A DNA stretch of 46,146 bases, taken from an uncultured Bacteroidales bacterium (GTDB lineage: Bacteria > Bacteroidota > Bacteroidia > Bacteroidales > P3). Each line of letters starts with the position of its first letter. The stretch's first letter is position 1. Of the stretch, positions 16,919-23,858 are shown piece by piece. The stretch spans positions 1 through 46,146 of the forward strand of contig CALCUN010000026.1 in the NCBI GenBank assembly GCA_937906975.1, given 5' to 3'. The notes beneath the pieces were generated by a model. It was given only the letters and a program-made list of their open reading frames with translations, made no database searches and was not told the DNA's origin. A program made the translations under genes and the position numbers.

Positions 16919-18223
16919 ATGAGCTCTTTTGAAATAATAGGTGGGCAACCTTTGAGTGGAGAAATCGTTCCACAAGGTGCAAAAAACGAAGCATTGCAAG
17001 TAATATGTGCAACCCTTCTTAGCGATGAAGAAATCACAATAAACAATATTCCAAACATTAGAGATGTAAACAAACTAATAGAGTTGTTAGAATATCTCGG
17101 TGTAAAGGTTAATAAATTAGGCAAAGAATCATATAGTTTTCAAGCAAACAGAGTAGATATTAGCCGTATTTATACAGAAAGATACTCACAAATGGCAGCC
17201 TCTCTAAGAGGTTCTATTATGCTTGTCGGACCTATGCTTGCTAGATTTAAAGAAGCATATATTCCAACACCAGGTGGAGATAAAATTGGCCGAAGACGTC
17301 TTGACACTCACTTTACAGGATTTGAAAAATTAGGAGCAGACTTCCGTTATGACTTTGATACAAAGGCCTATCACGTAAAAGGCGACAAACTAACAGGCTG
17401 TTACATGCTTTTAGATGAAGCCTCCGTTACAGGAACTGCAAACATTGTAATGGCTGCCTGCATGGCAAAAGGTACAACTACGATTTTCAATGCAGCATGT
17501 GAGCCTTACCTATTGCAACTTTGCAAGATGTTAAATTCAATGGGTGCAAAAATTCAAGGAATAGGCTCTAATCTATTAACAATTGAAGGAGTTGATTCGC
17601 TAAAAGGCTGCACTCACAGATTACTTCCTGATATGATTGAGGTCGGAAGCTTTATTGGTATGGCTGCAATGACACAATCCTCCATTACAATAAAGGACGT
17701 GCAGTATCAACACCTTGGAATTATTCCAGAAGTATTCAAAAGATTAGGTATAGCAATAGAAAAAAAAGGAGACGACATATTTATTCCAAAGCAAGAGGTA
17801 TATGAGGTTGAAAAATTCATGGACGGCTCCATTATGACTATATCCGATGCACCTTGGCCTGGATTTACTCCTGACCTTATAAGTATTGCTCTTGTTGTTG
17901 CAACACAAGCAAAAGGCAGTGTATTGATTCACCAAAAGATGTTTGAATCTCGTCTTTTCTTTGTTGATAAATTGATTGATATGGGTGCACAAATCATTCT
18001 TTGCGACCCACACCGTGCAACCGTTATCGGCTCTGAAAGAAAGTATCCTTTAAAAGGAGTTAGAATGACCTCGCCTGACATTAGAGCGGGTGTAGCATTG
18101 CTAATTGCAGCCTTGTCAGCAGAAGGCACAAGCATAATAGACAATATTGAACAAATAGACAGAGGTTATCAAGATATAGATATAAGATTAAATAACCTTG
18201 GAGCAAAAATAAGAAGACTATAA
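16919..18223 (+). CDS. murA: UDP-N-acetylglucosamine 1-carboxyvinyltransferase (MurA)
   Basis: 434 residues, EPSP-synthase fold. Catalyses the first committed step of peptidoglycan synthesis, PEP + UDP-GlcNAc. N-terminal GAKNEAL carries the catalytic Lys22, followed by RGSIMLVGPML. The active-site loop reads TPGGDKIGRRRLDTH, so the position of E. coli Cys115 is Asp121. Cys-to-Asp at this site is the known basis of intrinsic fosfomycin insensitivity in several bacteria. GSFIGMAAM and DIRAGVALLIAALSAEGTS are also intact. The stop overlaps the next start. Confidence 0.95.
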   Translation: MSSFEIIGGQPLSGEIVPQGAKNEALQVICATLLSDEEITINNIPNIRDVNKLIELLEYLGVKVNKLGKESYSFQANRVDISRIYTERYSQMAASLRGSIMLVGPMLARFKEAYIPTPGGDKIGRRRLDTHFTGFEKLGADFRYDFDTKAYHVKGDKLTGCYMLLDEASVTGTANIVMAACMAKGTTTIFNAACEPYLLQLCKMLNSMGAKIQGIGSNLLTIEGVDSLKGCTHRLLPDMIEVGSFIGMAAMTQSSITIKDVQYQHLGIIPEVFKRLGIAIEKKGDDIFIPKQEVYEVEKFMDGSIMTISDAPWPGFTPDLISIALVVATQAKGSVLIHQKMFESRLFFVDKLIDMGAQIILCDPHRATVIGSERKYPLKGVRMTSPDIRAGVALLIAALSAEGTSIIDNIEQIDRGYQDIDIRLNNLGAKIRRL

Positions 18224-19389
18224 TGGAAATATTAGATTTATTTGAAAAAATAGATATTGCGAAATTAAATCTTCTAAACAACGAAGAAGGTTCAATAAGT
18301 AATAATATTCTTTGTAATTCAACGCTGAAAAACCTTAATCTTTCCGATTTTGAGGCTGATATGGCTTTGATAGGACTTAGCGAACGCCGAGGAGCAGATT
18401 TAGAACCAAGCACTCTTGCAGCGGATAAGATAAGAGAGGAATTTTATAAACTAAAACAACACAACAATACCTTAAAAATAATAGACCTTGGTAATATAAA
18501 AACAGGGCAAACTCTAAAAGACACATACTTTGCCTTAGCAGAGGCTTGCTCATTCTTGTTGCAACACAAAATAATTCCAATCATCATAGGCGGAAGCAAC
18601 GACAATGCAATAGGAATCTATAAAGGCTACGAACAAATTGGTCAAATCATCAATTTAGTCAATATAGACTCTCGCATAGACATAAAAGACCTTGATAAAG
18701 ATGCGAAAGATGATAATTTTCTCTCACACATCTTTTGCTCCGACCCTAACTACCTATTCAATTACACACACCTTGCATACCAATCCTATTTTGTAGAAAA
18801 CAATGTCTTACAACTCCTACAAGATATACGCTTTGAGTCTTATCGCTTAGGTGAAATACAGAGAAATATTGCAAACACCGAACCTCTAATACGCAATTGC
18901 GATATGTTAATTGCCGATATAAATGCCATAAGAGCGAGCGATGCTCCTGCAAACGACTCTCCTCATGGATTGTATGGCGAAGAATTTTGCAAACTTCTTC
19001 ACTATGGAGGAATGAATGATAAACTCACCTCATTAGGACTTTTCAATTACCAAGCAGAAGAGGATATAAAAAATCGCACAGCGAAGTTAATTTCTCACGC
19101 TATTTGGTATTTCATTGACGGATACCTATGGCGTAAAAACGATTTCCCATATAAGGATTTGAATAACTACTATCGTTTCAACGTAATAATGGAAAATCAA
19201 GACACAATAGTCTTTTACAAAAGCAAGAAAAGTGAACGCTGGTGGATGCAGGTGAATTGCAATAGCGAAACACAGCAAAAATATCTTAGACACTATCTAG
19301 TGCCTTGTACTTATGAGGATTACAAATCGGCAATGGAGAATAAAATTCCCGATCGTTGGATAATAGCTTACAACAAAATGAACTTGTAA
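18223..19389 (+). CDS. ureohydrolase (arginase/agmatinase) superfamily protein, active site degenerate
   Basis: 388 residues. The fold is recognisable from MALIGLSERRGADL, IIPIIIGGSNDNAIGIY, INLVNIDSRIDI and CDMLIADINAIRASDAPAN, which align with the four metal-ligand blocks of arginase and formiminoglutamase. Key Mn ligands are changed: GGxH gives GGSN (Asn126), DAHxD gives DSRID (149-153, His lost) and SxDxD gives ADIN. The protein is therefore probably not a Mn-dependent ureohydrolase. It starts within the murA stop codon (TAATG). A Bacteroidota-specific paralogue with a structural or unknown role is my inference. Confidence 0.75.
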   Translation: MEILDLFEKIDIAKLNLLNNEEGSISNNILCNSTLKNLNLSDFEADMALIGLSERRGADLEPSTLAADKIREEFYKLKQHNNTLKIIDLGNIKTGQTLKDTYFALAEACSFLLQHKIIPIIIGGSNDNAIGIYKGYEQIGQIINLVNIDSRIDIKDLDKDAKDDNFLSHIFCSDPNYLFNYTHLAYQSYFVENNVLQLLQDIRFESYRLGEIQRNIANTEPLIRNCDMLIADINAIRASDAPANDSPHGLYGEEFCKLLHYGGMNDKLTSLGLFNYQAEEDIKNRTAKLISHAIWYFIDGYLWRKNDFPYKDLNNYYRFNVIMENQDTIVFYKSKKSERWWMQVNCNSETQQKYLRHYLVPCTYEDYKSAMENKIPDRWIIAYNKMNL

Positions 19390-19414
19390 AGTTAGTTCAA
19401 ACACAATAATTAAT

Positions 19415-19472
19415 AAAAAAATCAAAGACTTTTTCTTAGCCTTAAAAACGCAAAAAAAGTCTTTGATTTTTT
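19415..19472 (+). terminator. terminator of the pcrA-murA operon
   Basis: Inverted repeat AAAAAATCAAAGACTTTT (19415-19434 region) with AAAAGTCTTTGATTTTTT (19455-19472), followed by T-rich DNA. It lies 26 nt after the ureohydrolase-like gene. Confidence 0.8.
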
Positions 19473-19535
19473 AATTTTTTTCTTTGCTTTTTCAAATTTT
19501 TTCTTAGCTTTTTTAAATTTTTTCTTAGGATTTTT
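19472..19535 (+). repeat. 21-22-bp T-rich tandem repeats (CTTAG core)
   Basis: Three units, 19472-19493, 19494-19514 and 19515-19535, of the form AAATTTTTTCTTAGCTTTTT. This is the same family as 11875-11937 in inverse orientation. Confidence 0.8.
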
Positions 19536-19558
19536 TTTCAAAGACTTTATTTCAGATT

Positions 19559-19667
19559 TTTATCCTCCGTTGGTAAAGTTTTATCCTCGGAGGATAATTT
19601 GTTACCATCGGAGAGTAATGCACTTACCATCGGAGAGTAATAGTGTTACGATCGGAGCAAAATTTTC
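19559..19667 (+). repeat. five 22-bp tandem repeats (TTACCATCGGAG core)
   Basis: Units at 19559-19579 (21 nt), 19580-19601, 19602-19623, 19624-19645 and 19646-19667. Units 3 and 4 share TTACCATCGGAGAGTAAT. Unit 2 contains the palindrome TTATCCTCGGAGGATAA. Units 1 and 5 are diverged (CCTCCGTTGG, CGATCGGAGC). The array ends 22 nt before the -33 box at 19690. Confidence 0.85.
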
Positions 19668-19689
19668 TAAAACAAAGCAAGGACTTTTT

Positions 19690-19720
19690 TTTGTCGTTAT
19701 TAAAAAATGTTATACCTTTG
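19690..19720 (+). promoter_or_regulatory. strong Bacteroidota promoter for the leader/orphan genes
   Basis: TTTG at 19690-19693, a 19-nt spacer and TACCTTTG at 19713-19720. The predicted start near 19727 gives a leader of about 330 nt before the ATG at 20055. Confidence 0.8.
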
Positions 19721-19802
19721 TGGGCAGAAATTTAAACCATAAAAAAGGAGGAATAAAAGGAGACAAAGAATAATTATTATTTAGACTGAGTAAATTTTAA
19801 TA

Positions 19803-20048
19803 CGACATAAAAGCGTTTTTGCTTATACTTGGTTGTCTGAAATCTGGAAAATTTCACACAAACTAACCATATGTAAAGCAGTAAACGCTCACGAACAATC
19901 TTCGTGGGCTTTACTTATTTGGTTAGTTAGGTATTCCAGAACCTCAGACAACGATAAGAAAAAAGTCCCACGTTTTTTTATGCCTTGAAGTCAAAGAGAG
20001 AAAATAAGTAATCGCCATTCGGGACTTGGGCAAAGAAAGAAAATAAGT
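19803..20048 (+). ncRNA. candidate structured RNA / 5' leader with alternative helices
   Basis: Nested complementary arms form a long interrupted hairpin: CATAAAA/TTTTATG (outer), CTTAT/ATAAG, GTTGTCTGA/TCAGACAAC, TCTGGAA/TTCCAGA, ACTAACC/GGTTAGT, GTAAAGC/GCTTTAC and the tip CACGAA/TTCGTG at about 19888-19905. Downstream, GGGACTT near 20020 can pair either with AAGTCCC near 19963-19969 or, as GACTTGGGC, with GCCTTGAAGTC near 19982-19992; the two pairings exclude each other. The extended-hairpin shape and size of the first domain (about 180 nt) recall 6S RNA, but I cannot identify it. It is downstream of a strong promoter and upstream of an orphan gene. It could be a stand-alone sRNA, a cis-regulatory leader, or both. 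Confidence 0.55.
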
Positions 20049-20054
20049 TAAAAT

Positions 20055-20726
20055 ATGATAGAAAAAAAATGGGAAAATAGTGGAATAATACTTAATGAAG
20101 TATTTGGTACTAATAATAATCAATTATTGCCAGAAATAATTAATTTTAAAAAAGCTGATAATTGTAAAATATATATTCATTTGAATAGAGATAGCAATAC
20201 AACCAACGATGTAATAGGTAAATATTGTAATAAATTTGAATGGATGTTAATGATAAAAAAATTATATGAGAATAAAGGCATATATGAAGTTATTGGATTA
20301 GCATCTGAATTGTTTGGAAACATAAGAGAAACTCACAAAGAAAGTTATGATTTGATTTGTGAAAATCCAAAAGATATATCGCCTATATACAATGGTGTAC
20401 ATATTAATAAAATATTCTCTAATATAGATATAGTATATACTGCAGAACATGTTTTTATTCCTAAAAATAATTTAAGAATATTTATTATTACAAATGAAAA
20501 TGACATAGGATTATCTAAAACTTGTTTTAATACTTGTCACTCCGTTTTTGTAACTAATATTAAGAATAAAAAACAATTTAATGAAGAAATAAGTAATGCA
20601 GATTATATGAAACTAAAAGATATGATACTTGAATATGATTTATGGCAAGAGGTACAACTTTTTAAAAATATTGATTTAAAAAACATGTCAAATCTTTTTG
20701 AGGTGAAAATAAATGAATTAAAATAA
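20055..20726 (+). CDS. orphan hypothetical protein
   Basis: 223 residues, acidic/Asn-rich, without signal peptide or membrane helix. No family recognised. Noticeable parts are KIYIHLNRD, a Cys pair SKTCFNTCHSVF near residue 155, and a helical C-terminus. Base composition is lower in GC than the flanking housekeeping genes, which suggests an acquired gene. The start is the ATG after AAAATAAGTTAAAAT; there is no SD. It follows the structured leader and may be controlled by it; the next gene starts 32 nt later on the same strand. Confidence 0.6.
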   Translation: MIEKKWENSGIILNEVFGTNNNQLLPEIINFKKADNCKIYIHLNRDSNTTNDVIGKYCNKFEWMLMIKKLYENKGIYEVIGLASELFGNIRETHKESYDLICENPKDISPIYNGVHINKIFSNIDIVYTAEHVFIPKNNLRIFIITNENDIGLSKTCFNTCHSVFVTNIKNKKQFNEEISNADYMKLKDMILEYDLWQEVQLFKNIDLKNMSNLFEVKINELK

Positions 20727-20758
20727 TAAGTAAAAATAATTAAACAAAAAAAATAGAT

Positions 20759-22306
20759 ATGAAAAATTTAAAAGTAATTTTATGCATTATTGCTATGATG
20801 ATGATTTCTGTTGTAGCAAATTCTCAAAACATTCAAACATATAGTGGTAATATGACTAATCCTAGATGGCTTGCTGATTTAACACCTCCTGACTATAAAG
20901 CAATAGAAGGAATTTACTCTTATTATGAAGATGAAGAAGGAAATAGAATTATTCATGGTAAATTTACCGTAAAATTTAAATATCAAGGTTATCCTGGTAT
21001 GGGTATGGAAAGAATAATTTCCGGAGACTATATTCATGGGAAACGTAGTGGTAAATGGAGTATAATAATTGACGGAGATTACATTTCAGAATTTCAATAT
21101 AAGGAAGGTGTTTTAGATGGTCCATTTTCTGTTTATGGATCGAATGGTGAGAAAATTTTCCCTTATGCTGGCACACTATTTAATAGTGCAATTTACAAAG
21201 GTCAATTTTCTAATGGTATAATTACAGGAGATTTAACTATCGAATACCTGCTAGATGAATCTAAGGATGTTAAAATAGAAACAGGTCTACTTGATTATGT
21301 GGGTCGTAAACAAGGAGAATGGAAAAGTGTACTAAAAGGTAGAAATGTTAATCCTTACGAAATATATACATTATATTATAACGATATAAAATTATATGAA
21401 AAAGTAAAAGATATTTCTTCGGGTAATATTAAGTATAAATACAAAATTTCAGATGAAATAACAAAACCTGCCGATACAATTAAAATCAGTATAACAGGAA
21501 AAAAATGTGAATTTTTAGGAGAAGATTTATTTAATGTCGGTGGAACATTGTGTGTAGCCAATTGTAATGAAGTTTATTATGGGGCATATGATGAATATGG
21601 TTTTAATGTTTTAAGAAATATTTGCAAAAAACGGACAATGTGTCAATTTATTGATATAGAAAGTGAAAAATATAAAGAGTTAATAAAAACAACAGATGTA
21701 TATTTAGAACGTGAAAGAATAGAGCAAGCACGTGAAGATAGCATTCGTAACGCTGAGAAAGCACGTAAAGACAGCATCTATAAAGCTGCTATAGAACGTA
21801 AAAGAATAGAGAGAGAACGTCAAGACAGCATCCGTAACGCTGATATAGAATATAAAAATAATTTATCTATAGTATTAAGAGATATATTTGCAATAGAAGG
21901 GTTTTACAAAAATAAACATTCAGCAATAGTATCATCTGTTGTTAATAAAGATGTTAGAGGATTGAAATCTGTTTCTAATGAAAAACAACGTTTACCAGAG
22001 CATAAAAAAATAAAAAAAGGTAAAATAGAGAATGAATATATCGTTTTAATTACGGAAGAGGGAGAAGAAATTCGGGAAGTATTCAAAGAAGAATATTTAA
22101 AAACTTGCAAAGGTATAATTGGACAAAATTATTTTAAAGAATATAACGTTAATGTAGCATCAAATAAAGATTGTACTTTATTGATTGTATATGATTTAAA
22201 TGATAAAATACCATTTATGCTTGTAAAAGTCAATAATAAATGTCAAGCATTAATGTATTATACTATTAAATCAAAGATTGGTAAAAAACTAATAACTAAA
22301 GAATAA
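20759..22306 (+). CDS. secreted MORN-like repeat protein with coiled coil
   Basis: 515 residues. Signal peptide at residues 1-22 (to VVANSQ). Residues 60-215 contain MORN-like strands (HGKFTVKFKYQG, GDYIHGKRSGKWSII, YKEGVLDGPFSVYG, YKGQFSNGIITGDLTIEY, GRKQGEW). A charged coiled coil, about 318-370, repeats ERxRxDSIRNA-type heptads typical of Bacteroidota envelope proteins. The C-terminal 130 residues form a separate unrecognised domain. MORN repeats here are likely structural; function unknown. AT-rich like its upstream neighbour. Confidence 0.7.
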   Translation: MKNLKVILCIIAMMMISVVANSQNIQTYSGNMTNPRWLADLTPPDYKAIEGIYSYYEDEEGNRIIHGKFTVKFKYQGYPGMGMERIISGDYIHGKRSGKWSIIIDGDYISEFQYKEGVLDGPFSVYGSNGEKIFPYAGTLFNSAIYKGQFSNGIITGDLTIEYLLDESKDVKIETGLLDYVGRKQGEWKSVLKGRNVNPYEIYTLYYNDIKLYEKVKDISSGNIKYKYKISDEITKPADTIKISITGKKCEFLGEDLFNVGGTLCVANCNEVYYGAYDEYGFNVLRNICKKRTMCQFIDIESEKYKELIKTTDVYLERERIEQAREDSIRNAEKARKDSIYKAAIERKRIERERQDSIRNADIEYKNNLSIVLRDIFAIEGFYKNKHSAIVSSVVNKDVRGLKSVSNEKQRLPEHKKIKKGKIENEYIVLITEEGEEIREVFKEEYLKTCKGIIGQNYFKEYNVNVASNKDCTLLIVYDLNDKIPFMLVKVNNKCQALMYYTIKSKIGKKLITKE

Positions 22307-22495
22307 TAATTATTATAATAACCACAAAAAAATATAGATATATTATGCTACAAATCACTAAATTTGTGTTATAACAAAAGATGAGTTATATACTTAATTA
22401 TTTTCAAGTTATTCTGTTTCTAAAAAAGAAAAAATAAATGGTTATGAATATTTGTAGAATATCTAGATTAACAATTGAATAATAAAAAACTAAGA
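22307..22495. other. AT-rich spacer, no gene seen
   Basis: No open frame with coding character on either strand and no RNA gene recognised; it ends at the hairpin at 22496. Confidence 0.6.
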
Positions 22496-22540
22496 AAAAC
22501 GCTCGTGAGTCTTTGTTTTATTTTGACTTACGAGCGTTTT
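22496..22540 (+). terminator. terminator of the orphan gene pair
   Basis: AAAACGCTCGTGAGTC (22496-22511) pairs with GACTTACGAGCGTTTT (22525-22540) with a single G-U; a T-run follows. Confidence 0.8.
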
Positions 22541-22557
22541 GTTTTTGGAATATAAAG

Positions 22558-22582
22558 AAAGCGGAGAAGATTTCTCCGCTTT
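22558..22582 (-). terminator. terminator of the PAS gene (bidirectional)
   Basis: AAAGCGGAGAA/TTCTCCGCTTT, 11-bp perfect stem with a 3-nt loop, 4 nt past the PAS gene stop on the minus strand and flanked by T/A runs. Confidence 0.8.
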
Positions 22583-22586
22583 TGTT

Positions 22587-22922
22587 TTATCTTTTATAGT
22601 GTGGAATGTCGTTTGGTATGACTATTGACATTTCAACTAAGCCTGCAAATTGCCCATCTTGATACCAAGGTGTTTGATAAATCAATTTCTTTACTCCCTC
22701 CTTCTCTATTGTATATGTATTAGTGTTTTCGGAGTTCATAAGGTGCTTTATCATTTCTTGTGCACGTTGTGGGTGGCAGTCAAATAAGGGTTTTCCTATT
22801 AAGTCTTTGCCTCCGCTTTTTGCAAAGGTCATTTGACTGCGTTGGTTCATATCTAATATTTTGCCATCTTTGTCGCAAACGGTTATTGCTACGAATGGCA
22901 ATTCATTTGACCAATTTTCCAT
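22587..22922 (-). CDS. stand-alone PAS-domain protein
   Basis: 111 residues forming a single PAS fold: NELPFVAITVCDKDGKILDMNQRSQMTF, GKDLIGKPLFDCHP (with the typical GK.L.D.HP turn), then strands KLIYQTPWYQDG and FAGLVEMSIVI. It has no output domain or signal peptide. PAS domains sense ligands or redox through bound cofactors; a cofactor cannot be assigned. It starts 4 nt after ptb on the same strand, so it is translationally linked to Ptb and could tune butyrate or branched-chain acid metabolism (inference). Confidence 0.8.
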   Translation of the reverse strand: MENWSNELPFVAITVCDKDGKILDMNQRSQMTFAKSGGKDLIGKPLFDCHPQRAQEMIKHLMNSENTNTYTIEKEGVKKLIYQTPWYQDGQFAGLVEMSIVIPNDIPHYKR

Positions 22923-22926
22923 TTTC

Positions 22927-23832
22927 TTATTTGCAAGATAATGCAGCTAATGCTATTGAATACATTTTTGTTTTTGTGCTGTCGCCTCTTGAAGACAACA
23001 CGCAAGGAACTTTTGCTCCTACTACCATTGCTGCAAGCTCTGCTTTTGCAAATTTTGTGCAAGATTTGTAGAATACGTTTCCTGATTCGATGTTTGGCCA
23101 TACTAAACAGTCTGCATCTCCTGCTACTTCGCCTTTCAATTTCTTGATTTGTGCAGATTCTTTGTCGATTGCTACGTCTAATGCCAAAGGTCCATCAATT
23201 ATAGCTCCTTTGATTTGTCCTCTATTTCCCATTGCTGCAATCAATGCTGCATCTACGCATGATGGTATTCCTACTGACATTTGTTCGGTTGGTGCTATCA
23301 TAGCAACTTTTGGAGTTTCGATTCCAAGAGTCTTAGCTGTGTTGATAACGTATTGTGTGATTGCTGTTTTTTGTTTAAAGTCTGGTGCTGGGATAACTGC
23401 AACGTCAGATGTTACAAGTAATTTGTGGTATGTAGGTATTTCAAATACTGTAACGTGTGAAAGAACTGGTTTTCCACCAGGCATTAAACCTTTTTCTTTG
23501 TTAAGGATTGCTCTCATGTATTTGTCAGTTGAGCAAAGACCTTTCATCAATATATCGCCTTCTCCTGCGTTGATTAGTTCTACTGCTTTGTTTGCTGCAA
23601 GTTGTTCGTTAGCTTCTTGAACTAATTTGAATTTGTTTACATCGATTCCTTCTTCTTGGCAAACTTTATTGATAGTGTCTATATCTCCAACTAAAGTTGC
23701 TTCAACTACTCCAAGGTCCATAGCCATTGAAGCTGCTCCTATTGTGTGTGAATCGTTAGCATAAGCTGCTACTAATCTTTTTTTGCCTTTTACTTTTACG
23801 GCTTCAATGATTTCGTCTAATTTTGTAATCAT
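22927..23832 (-). CDS. ptb: phosphate butyryltransferase (phosphotransbutyrylase)
   Basis: 301 residues of the PTA/PTB family. Motifs: AYANDSHTIGAA, GDILMKGLCSTDKYMRAILNKEKG, SHVTVFE, ITSDVAV-like LVTSDVAVIPAPD, APTEQMS, GPLALDVAID and the C-terminal VPCVLSSRGDSTKTKMYSI, all as in Ptb rather than the longer Pta. Converts butyryl-CoA (or branched acyl-CoA) + Pi to acyl phosphate, normally for substrate-level ATP with butyrate kinase. No buk gene lies in the window. It is 26 nt downstream of cstA, with a TAACTTTG element inside the cstA 3' end (23879-23886, minus strand) that may be its own promoter. Confidence 0.92.
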   Translation of the reverse strand: MITKLDEIIEAVKVKGKKRLVAAYANDSHTIGAASMAMDLGVVEATLVGDIDTINKVCQEEGIDVNKFKLVQEANEQLAANKAVELINAGEGDILMKGLCSTDKYMRAILNKEKGLMPGGKPVLSHVTVFEIPTYHKLLVTSDVAVIPAPDFKQKTAITQYVINTAKTLGIETPKVAMIAPTEQMSVGIPSCVDAALIAAMGNRGQIKGAIIDGPLALDVAIDKESAQIKKLKGEVAGDADCLVWPNIESGNVFYKSCTKFAKAELAAMVVGAKVPCVLSSRGDSTKTKMYSIALAALSCK

Positions 23833-23858
23833 TTTTCTTTTTGTTTTTATGTTAATAT

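Larger units (their letters stand above)
19390..20054. other. 665-bp gene-free region: terminator, repeats, promoter, structured leader
   Basis: No credible gene lies here. In order it holds a terminator (19415-19472), 21-22-bp T-rich repeats (19472-19535), a 22-bp array (19559-19667), a strong plus-strand promoter (19690-19720) and a long structured transcribed region up to the ATG at 20055. A 67-codon open frame over the 22-bp array (19570-19773) is judged non-coding. Confidence 0.8.

Noticed and set aside
19559..19667. CRISPR array
   Set aside because: Units are 22 bp, contiguous without unique spacers, and no cas genes are present.
19570..19773. 67-codon open frame across the 22-bp array and promoter
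   Set aside because: It is built from tandem repeats (22 bp is not a multiple of 3) and runs over a consensus promoter; no RBS, no family likeness.
19803..20048. Retron msr-msd, tmRNA, RNase P RNA or CRISPR leader
   Set aside because: No reverse transcriptase follows, no tmRNA tag frame or tRNA-like ends, no RNase P conserved cores, and no repeat-spacer array.
23090..23620. 176-codon plus-strand frame opposite ptb
   Set aside because: Antisense shadow of a strongly conserved gene; no start context or family likeness.
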